Source: Massilioclostridium sp965141735
GTDB taxonomy: Bacteria; Bacillota; Clostridia; Oscillospirales; Ruminococcaceae
NCBI GenBank assembly: GCA_965141735.1
Contig: CBCSOX010000083.1
Span: 1-10,484, forward strand
Direction of reading: 5' to 3'
Length of the DNA: 10,484 nt
A program made the position numbers and the translations under genes. The notes beneath the pieces were generated by a model. The model was not told the DNA's origin. It did no database searches and was given only the letters and a program-made list of their open reading frames with translations. Shown in pieces: positions 6,832 through 10,484 of this stretch; position 1 is the stretch's first letter; every line of letters begins with the position of its first letter.

Positions 6832-6860
6832 TTGTCAACCTGAATGAGGTGTGGTATACT
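6832..6860 (+). promoter_or_regulatory. Sigma-A-type promoter for the coiled-coil gene
   Basis: The -35 box TTGTCA (6832-6837) and -10 box TATACT (6855-6860) are 17 bp apart, each close to consensus, and TGG precedes the -10. Transcription would begin near 6867. That leaves too little room for a ribosome site before the ATG at 6885, but suits the ATG at 6936. Confidence 0.8.
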
Positions 6861-6935
6861 TAGAAAAACAAATGGCTTGAACGTATGGGACAGATGGTTT
6901 CAGAGGATATCTGTGCAGAGGAAGCTGGAGGATGC

Positions 6936-7280
6936 ATGTCCGCTACAGAGGAATTGGAATGCGTACTCATCAAACAGGATCCTACCTATTCCTTAAATTT
7001 GGAAGGTGATATTTTGGACAATGAAATTATGGATGTTTTACAAACCCTCGTTTCGAAAATTGGAGATATGGACGATAAAATTGACCGGATGGATGACAAA
7101 ATCGATCGCATGGACAGGGAGTTAAAGGATGTCAAGCAAGACGTCCGCGAAATGAAAGAGAAAAATGCGGCGTTTGAATCTGAAATGACACGAAAAGTGG
7201 ACGCTCTGTTTGACGGATACCAGCAAAATCTCGAATCAAATGCGGTTCTGGAACAGCGTTTGGACAGAATCAGCGAATAG
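6936..7280 (+). CDS. Small coiled-coil protein of unknown function
   Basis: ATG at 6936 is preferred because GGAGG (6928-6932) precedes it. An in-frame ATG at 6885 has no ribosome site and is only about 18 nt from the predicted transcription start. The 114-residue product is acidic and soluble, with no signal peptide or membrane segment. Residues about 31-76 form a clear heptad coiled coil, 'MDDKIDR' repeated twice and then 'MDRELKD', with hydrophobic residues at a/d positions. A second helix-rich segment spans about 80-112. Similar orphan coiled-coil proteins are common in Clostridia, but no function is known to me. It has its own promoter and terminator, so it is probably a monocistronic unit independent of its neighbours. 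The spacing of GGAGG to ATG (4 nt) is short, which lowers certainty in the exact start. Confidence 0.7.
   Translation: MSATEELECVLIKQDPTYSLNLEGDILDNEIMDVLQTLVSKIGDMDDKIDRMDDKIDRMDRELKDVKQDVREMKEKNAAFESEMTRKVDALFDGYQQNLESNAVLEQRLDRISE
7068..7109 (+). repeat. 21-bp tandem repeat encoding two identical heptads
   Basis: Two adjacent 21-bp units both encode MDDKIDR and a degenerate third unit (7110-7130) encodes MDRELKD. The units differ at several silent positions, so the duplication is old and kept at protein level. Length variation between strains is possible here. Confidence 0.75.
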
Positions 7281-7304
7281 AACCCAAAAATTACATAGTT
7301 CACA

Positions 7305-7347
7305 GAGTGGCCTGATCGCTATGACGCGTGATCAAGGCCACTTTTTT
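7305..7347 (+). terminator. Rho-independent terminator of the coiled-coil gene
   Basis: AGTGGCC-TGATC pairs with GATCA-A-GGCCACT with one bulged A, closing a loop of about 12 nt, and is followed directly by TTTTTT. It lies about 25 nt after the stop codon at 7280. Confidence 0.88.
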
Positions 7348-7731
7348 GCACCCTTTTTACCTCAAAAATTCGAATACAAGTGCGTCAGAACCTGCCCGCA
7401 AACCATGCGTTTTCTGCCCCGGTCGACTCTAAAAGCGCATCGAAAAGGCGGAGGGGATCCATCAAAAAAACGGTAAGAGCTGCAATTTAATGAAAAGATT
7501 GATTTGGAAACATGTCGTAAATAATCTAATTTTAGTAAATTACAATAAAATAAGTTAAAAATTATAAAAATATGAATATAATATACAATTACCGGTATTT
7601 TATCCTATTTAATATACAAATAGAAAAATTTTCACAAAAGTGGTATTCTATCATTAGAGTTTAGCTGGACATGACGCTTTTTATTGACCTTCTTTTCTTT
7701 TTTTGTAAACAACTTGGGTAACGCAAAAATT
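7348..7731. other. AT-rich intergenic spacer without a supported gene
   Basis: About 380 bp with no convincing reading frame. From about 7480 to 7680 it is very AT-rich, with the 10-mer TAATATACAA at 7579-7588 and again at 7610-7619 (31 bp apart) and an 8-bp palindrome TACCGGTA near 7590. A -10-like TATTCT preceded by TGG (7641-7649) and a -35-like TTGACC (7684-7689) are present, but neither has a good partner. The promoter of the secreted-protein gene probably lies here or at the 7761-7769 element and could not be fixed. Confidence 0.45.
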
Positions 7732-7780
7732 ATTTTACACTGGAAACTAAGGACTTGCTTGTGTAAAATGAGCAAGCCTT
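7732..7780 (+). promoter_or_regulatory. Leader with two mutually exclusive hairpins before the secreted-protein gene
   Basis: ATTTTACAC (7732-7740) is perfectly complementary to GTGTAAAAT (7761-7769). AAGG-a-CTTGCT (7749-7759) is complementary to AGCAAGCCTT (7771-7780). Each stem uses bases in the other's loop, so only one can form at a time. AAAGGAG (7795-7801) is the ribosome site 9 nt before the ATG and is not inside either stem. No U-run follows the second stem, so simple transcription attenuation is not evident. Alternatively, GTGTAAAAT is a -10 element: the 12-mer TTGTGTAAAATG here (7759-7770) is identical to that at the two-component promoter (1563-1574). Confidence 0.4.
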
Positions 7781-7810
7781 TGGTAATAAAATTAAAAGGA
7801 GTAGAAGAAA

Positions 7811-8869
7811 ATGAAAACAATGAAAAAAGTGCTTGTTGTACTCTTAGTAGGTGCTGTTGCAGCTACCTCATTCGCAGTCAACGTCTCTGCGGCACAGCCG
7901 GTAGAGGAATTTGCTGCGGAAGTAGCCGCTCAGCAGTCGGTCTACAGTGTAAGGGCTTTGTCACAGGATGGTACAAACTTAACAAGCGTATTCAAAAATG
8001 AAGTATTTCTTGTTGAAGCTATTACCCCGGATACTGTGACAAACGTCAAACTTCTCAACGAGTATGATTTGCAGATCAATCTCAAGGACGCTGTTCGTTA
8101 CGACAGAGGTGATGGGACAGCTGTTTGGGTAGGGAAAACTTCCATTGGAACTGCAGGTGCAAACCGGACCTTCACGCTGATTGCAGCGAATGAAAACGGA
8201 GTTTACAGCCGCACAGACGCCACTTTTTCGATTGAAGTGAAAAATTTGCAGGAAACCGAGCTGACCGGATGCAGTTTAAGAGCTGTAGACGAAAATGGCA
8301 ACACTTTGACCAGTGTAACCGTAGGCCATAGTTTTAGGGTTGAGGCGACTACGCCGAGCAGTGTAACAAGCATAAAGCTTTTGAATGAAACCGATATGCA
8401 GATAACCATAAACGATTTGGTGCGGACTGAAAACGGGGACGGAACGGTTTCCTGGAGCGGAACCACTTCGGTCAGTACTGCAGGGCAGAACCGAAAGCTC
8501 CATCTAATTGCAGCGGATCAAAATGGGATTTATTCCTATACAGACGCAGCGATTGTATTTGAAGCCCTTCCCGCTCCGCAGGTGTTTTCAGCTAAAATCC
8601 CCGCAACAGGCAAGGTCAACGTTCCGTTCACAATGACTGTTCAAACAAATTCCGATGTTGTGAAATTGGAGATTTACAATGAGTATGGGCTCAAGATGTC
8701 CTTTCCAAATCCCTCCTATATCACCAATGCGCAAGGCCGTCTCTGGACTGTCCAGCTTCAGGTTGGTACAGCTGGCAGCAACCGCCATTTTGTGGTATAT
8801 GGTGTGAATGCAAACGGCGAGCGCAGCGCACCGATGGAAACAGGGAATATTGACATCAGCATCGTTTAG
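7811..8869 (+). CDS. Secreted protein with three tandem Ig-like repeats
   Basis: The product has 352 residues, with AAAGGAG 9 nt before the ATG. Residues 1-27 form a signal peptide: K2-K6 positive region, 'VLVVLLVGAVAATSFAV', cleavage likely after 'VSA' at 27. Three repeats of about 95-100 residues follow (about 46-145, 152-252, 257-352). Each has a strand 'VTNVKLLNEYDLQI', 'VTSIKLLNETDMQI' or 'VVKLEIYNEYGLKM'. Each also has a closing motif 'GTAGANRTFTLIAANENG', 'STAGQNRKLHLIAADQNG' or 'GTAGSNRHFVVYGVNANG'. The pattern is that of bacterial Ig-like beta-sandwich domains. No LPXTG, S-layer homology or membrane anchor is present at the C-terminus, and no enzyme domain is visible. It is probably a released or non-covalently held surface protein with a binding or spacer role. 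It is monocistronic, with a terminator 57 nt downstream. Confidence 0.88.
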   Translation: MKTMKKVLVVLLVGAVAATSFAVNVSAAQPVEEFAAEVAAQQSVYSVRALSQDGTNLTSVFKNEVFLVEAITPDTVTNVKLLNEYDLQINLKDAVRYDRGDGTAVWVGKTSIGTAGANRTFTLIAANENGVYSRTDATFSIEVKNLQETELTGCSLRAVDENGNTLTSVTVGHSFRVEATTPSSVTSIKLLNETDMQITINDLVRTENGDGTVSWSGTTSVSTAGQNRKLHLIAADQNGIYSYTDAAIVFEALPAPQVFSAKIPATGKVNVPFTMTVQTNSDVVKLEIYNEYGLKMSFPNPSYITNAQGRLWTVQLQVGTAGSNRHFVVYGVNANGERSAPMETGNIDISIV

Positions 8870-8925
8870 CCCTTGGGGAATTCACCCTTATGGGCATTAT
8901 CCAGAAAACAGTTTGAGTCAACTAT

Positions 8926-8961
8926 AAAACACCGCAATCAATTCGATTGCGGTGTTTTTTT
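8926..8961 (+). terminator. Rho-independent terminator of the secreted-protein gene
   Basis: AAAACACCGCAATC pairs perfectly with GATTGCGGTGTTTT (14 bp, 5-nt loop), followed by further T residues. The flanking A-run could also let it work for minus-strand transcripts. Confidence 0.92.
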
Positions 8962-8998
8962 AAAGATGTGGGTCAACTGGTAAAGCTCAATAGAATGA

Positions 8999-9143
8999 AT
9001 TGCAATTGTAAATTCTACTTTTATCACGACAGATGGCAAGGCAGTAAAACAGGATGTATCTAAAGTGGATTTTTGGGGTCATTCGTATGGGGGTTGCAGG
9101 TATTCTGCCTGCAATGATCGCCATCATAACCCAAACGGATTAG
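8999..9143 (+). pseudogene. Frameshifted remnant of an unidentified ORF
   Basis: From 8999 the frame reads 'STFITTDGKAVKQDVSKVDFW' in part. At a TTTTTGGGG run (about 9070-9078) a one-base shift leads into 'VIRMGVAGILPAMIAIITQ', a membrane-helix-like stretch ending at TAG (9141-9143). Joined, this resembles the C-terminus of a protein ending in a transmembrane helix. A TGA sits just before 8999 and no start or ribosome site is present. No family is recognised, and chance cannot be excluded at this length. Confidence 0.25.
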
Positions 9144-9192
9144 GATGCAGGGGATAATCCTGGTGGATGACTCCTGCGTCCAATCGCATTGG
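9143..9192. repeat. Strong imperfect stem-loop followed by a second small hairpin
   Basis: GGATGCAGGGG (9143-9153) pairs with CTCCTGCGTCC (9171-9181) over 11 bp including two G-U pairs. Inside, ATCC (9157-9160) pairs with GGAT (9165-9168) around TGGT. The adjacent CCAAT-CGC-ATTGG (9180-9192) forms a second hairpin that shares its first bases with the end of the first stem. No U-run follows, so it is not an ordinary terminator for either strand. The function is unknown: a structured small RNA, an att-like site or a mobile-element end are all possible. Confidence 0.45.
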
Positions 9193-9235
9193 CGGGAACA
9201 AGAAAAGAGAGTATCTGTTATGGCAGAAATTCTTT

Positions 9236-10285
9236 TTATTTCATGACTGGAAGTTTGATACCTGTTCGATGTGACGCTGTTTTTTCTTGTAGGAGCAGTT
9301 CGTATACCTCGCGCAACTGCCTGCCGACAGTCGGAATACTTCTCTTTTCAGCTGTTTTGCGGCCTGCTTCTTTTAAATCGGGCAGCCTTTGTTCCGCCAC
9401 ATTTTCCACTAGCCTTACAAAATCATCCACGCTTTTTCCTTTGTAGCAATTTTTAGTATCCTGCATCCAGGGATCAAACACTGGGATGTCCCGCAGGATA
9501 ATCTGCTGATAAGAGGCAAGTGCTTCGAGCACGACGATCCCTTCTGTCTCTTCCTTACTGGGAAAAAAGAATGCGTCAGCGCCGCAATATGCTCCTTCCA
9601 ACACAGAGCCGCTGATATAACCGGGAAAAATCACATTCTTCGGGTGGTCTTTCAGGATAAGGGATCGGATCTTTTTGGGAATGGAATAGAGCGGCGTATG
9701 CCCAAACCAGATAAATTTATATTGCGGCAATCGTTTTGCGACTTCAATAAAGTCAAGAAGCCCTTTTCTTTCAAAGAACAGCCCAACTGAAAGAATCACC
9801 TTTTCATCAGGCTGCAAGCCAAAATATGCTTTGAAATGCCGGATTTTATTTTGATTATATTGAAATTGATCCAAATCAATTCCGTTGCTGATGGCATGCA
9901 CCGGCTGCCGGATTCCATATCCCTCTATCAGTTTTTTGGAATACGGGGTGGGGGTAATGATCCGGTCTGCTTTGGAATAGAGAGACACCAGCCGCTTTTT
10001 GAATTCTGGGGCAACCCGGTTGGATAATACAAATGAGTCTTTAAAATCTTCTTCTGTGCTATGCGCATGGTAAACGACTTTTTTGCCCAGTTTGCGGGAG
10101 TGTTTTATGAGGAATGAACTCCTGGGTCCAATCGTATTGATATGAAGAATATCATACTCATCATTTGGATTTGTGGTGTAGTCGATACCCTCACTGGTCA
10201 GGGCTGCTATCTGGTGCTTCATAGCACGGCCAATGCCTGATTTAGAAATGAGCTTCTTTCCTTCAAAATATAATAGTACTTTCAT
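9236..10285 (-). CDS. GT4 glycosyltransferase, LafB/CpoA-like glycolipid (diglycosyl-diacylglycerol) synthase
   Basis: ATG at 10285 is chosen because AGGAG lies 11 nt before it. An in-frame ATG at 10324 has no ribosome site and falls inside the operator. The product is 349 residues, full length for the family. It has the GT-B fold: an N-terminal acceptor domain with 'KSGIGRAMKHQ' (15-25), 'DILHINT' (45-51) and 'YHAHSTEEDF' (72-81), then 'TPTPYSKKLI', 'ISNGIDL', and a C-terminal donor-nucleotide domain with 'FIWFGHT' and 'VIFPGYISGSVLEGA'. The EX7E motif in 'KEETEGIVVLEALAS' has E246 and E254. From memory these blocks closely match pneumococcal LafB/CpoA, which adds the second sugar to monoglucosyl-diacylglycerol, giving the membrane glycolipid that anchors lipoteichoic acid. 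It would act on the inner face of the membrane with a UDP-sugar. The exact sugar is not decidable. A partner LafA-type gene is not in the window. Confidence 0.85.
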   Translation of the reverse strand: MKVLLYFEGKKLISKSGIGRAMKHQIAALTSEGIDYTTNPNDEYDILHINTIGPRSSFLIKHSRKLGKKVVYHAHSTEEDFKDSFVLSNRVAPEFKKRLVSLYSKADRIITPTPYSKKLIEGYGIRQPVHAISNGIDLDQFQYNQNKIRHFKAYFGLQPDEKVILSVGLFFERKGLLDFIEVAKRLPQYKFIWFGHTPLYSIPKKIRSLILKDHPKNVIFPGYISGSVLEGAYCGADAFFFPSKEETEGIVVLEALASYQQIILRDIPVFDPWMQDTKNCYKGKSVDDFVRLVENVAEQRLPDLKEAGRKTAEKRSIPTVGRQLREVYELLLQEKTASHRTGIKLPVMK

Positions 10286-10303
10286 CCGAACCCAATCTCC
10301 TTT

Positions 10304-10361
10304 TTGTATTATTGTATTAATCATCTAATACAATAATACAATAGTCGCCTGACAATGTCAA
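10304..10361 (-). promoter_or_regulatory. Sigma-A promoter overlapped by a perfect 16-bp inverted-repeat operator
   Basis: On the minus strand, -35 TTGACA (10361-10356) and -10 TATTAT (10338-10333) are 17 bp apart, both near consensus. TTGTATTATTGTATTA (10304-10319) and TAATACAATAATACAA (10326-10341) form a perfect 16-bp inverted repeat with a 6-nt spacer. Each arm is itself two tandem copies of the 8-mer TTGTATTA (or its complement), giving four half-sites. One arm covers the -10, the other the start of the transcript just ahead of the ribosome site. This geometry suits a repressor, for example of the GntR/YtrA or TetR type. No candidate regulator is in the window. Confidence 0.75.
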
Positions 10362-10484
10362 GTCGATCGAATGGTTTGACGAAACAGGTATGAAATGTTC
10401 GTTAAAAAATCAGTTCCGATTGCATCTAAGAGGATTGGTTCGGTATTTTTCTGATCAAAGCTGATTTTTTCCAATATGGTACAA
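10362..10484. other. Right-end spacer, no supported gene
   Basis: No coding frame is convincing. AAAAAATCAG near 10404 and CTGATTTTTT near 10461 are complementary but about 47 nt apart. An ATCA/TGAT mini-hairpin is followed by T residues, which might be a weak terminator for a gene arriving from outside the window. Confidence 0.25.

Noticed and set aside
4740..6900. Matching attL/attR direct repeat within the window
   Set aside because: No second copy of the 4745-4775 core was seen near 6350-6900 or further right; similar GTATCA or GTCACAGT words elsewhere are too short to count.
7420..7460. Cloning-vector polylinker contamination (GTCGAC...GGATCC)
   Set aside because: Only the two restriction-site words and a few bases match a common polylinker; the sequence between them differs and flanks are genomic.
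7732..7776. H-type pseudoknot from the two interleaved stems
   Set aside because: The connecting loops would be a single nucleotide each, too short to span a 9-bp stem, so alternative folding is more plausible.
7700..7800. Cyclic-di-GMP (GEMM-I) riboswitch
   Set aside because: ACGCAAA (7721-7727) and CTAAGG (7747-7752) recall conserved segments, but the GAAA-capped first hairpin and the 3' pairing segment of the class could not be found.
1..10484. CRISPR array, tRNA or rRNA genes, toxin-antitoxin or classical defence genes
   Set aside because: No regularly spaced repeats, cloverleaf or rRNA words, nor recognisable defence domains were found by eye on either strand.

Overview
The window looks like a chromosomal segment of a low- to mid-GC Gram-positive anaerobe of the class Clostridia, possibly Oscillospirales. 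This is inferred from AGGAGG-type ribosome sites, sigma-A promoters with 17-bp spacers, a lipobox lipoprotein with a cysteine motif familiar from gut Clostridia, a large serine recombinase of clostridial type, and a glycolipid glycosyltransferase resembling Firmicutes LafB/CpoA. Base use is uneven. The left third (1-4600) has GC-rich third codon positions, while the recombinase block, the 7480-7800 spacer and the right end are clearly AT-richer. This fits a stable chromosomal module on the left and a more mobile or accessory region to its right.

Layout. (1) 1-4595 is a sensory module. A lipoprotein gene on the minus strand runs off the left edge. It is divergent from a plus-strand operon encoding an OmpR-type response regulator, a HAMP/HisKA sensor kinase and a single-pass membrane protein of unknown function; the three genes overlap by a few bases and end at a strong hairpin terminator. 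The 229-bp divergent intergene carries two copies of an 11-bp-period direct repeat (GAWACA-N5-GATACA), one before each promoter, which suggests that the regulator controls both arms. (2) 4618-6830, minus strand, is a recombinase block. A complete 524-residue large serine recombinase ends directly against the 3' end of an unidentified, GC-rich gene with a Cys-rich tail, as if the element had integrated there. Upstream lie a perfect 13-bp palindrome, a small ORF and what may be a decayed second recombinase. (3) 6832-7347 is a self-contained unit: sigma-A promoter, small coiled-coil protein, terminator. (4) 7348-8961 holds a long AT-rich spacer, a leader with two mutually exclusive hairpins, a secreted protein made of three related Ig-like repeats, and a terminator. 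(5) 8962-9235 contains a frameshifted remnant of an unidentified ORF and a strong stem-loop. (6) 9236-10361, minus strand, is a GT4 glycosyltransferase closely resembling the second glycolipid synthase of the lipoteichoic-acid anchor pathway. Its consensus promoter is overlapped by a perfect 16-bp inverted repeat built from four 8-bp half-sites.

How the parts may work together. The kinase, regulator, membrane protein and lipoprotein probably form one envelope-sensing circuit with autoregulation. The secreted repeat protein and the glycolipid synthase are also envelope-related but have their own signals, and nothing visible links them functionally to the two-component system. No complete new defence or mobile system is evident. 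The most promising unreported structures are the mirrored divergent operator, the four-half-site operator before the glycosyltransferase, the alternative leader hairpins, and the recombinase/host-gene junction.
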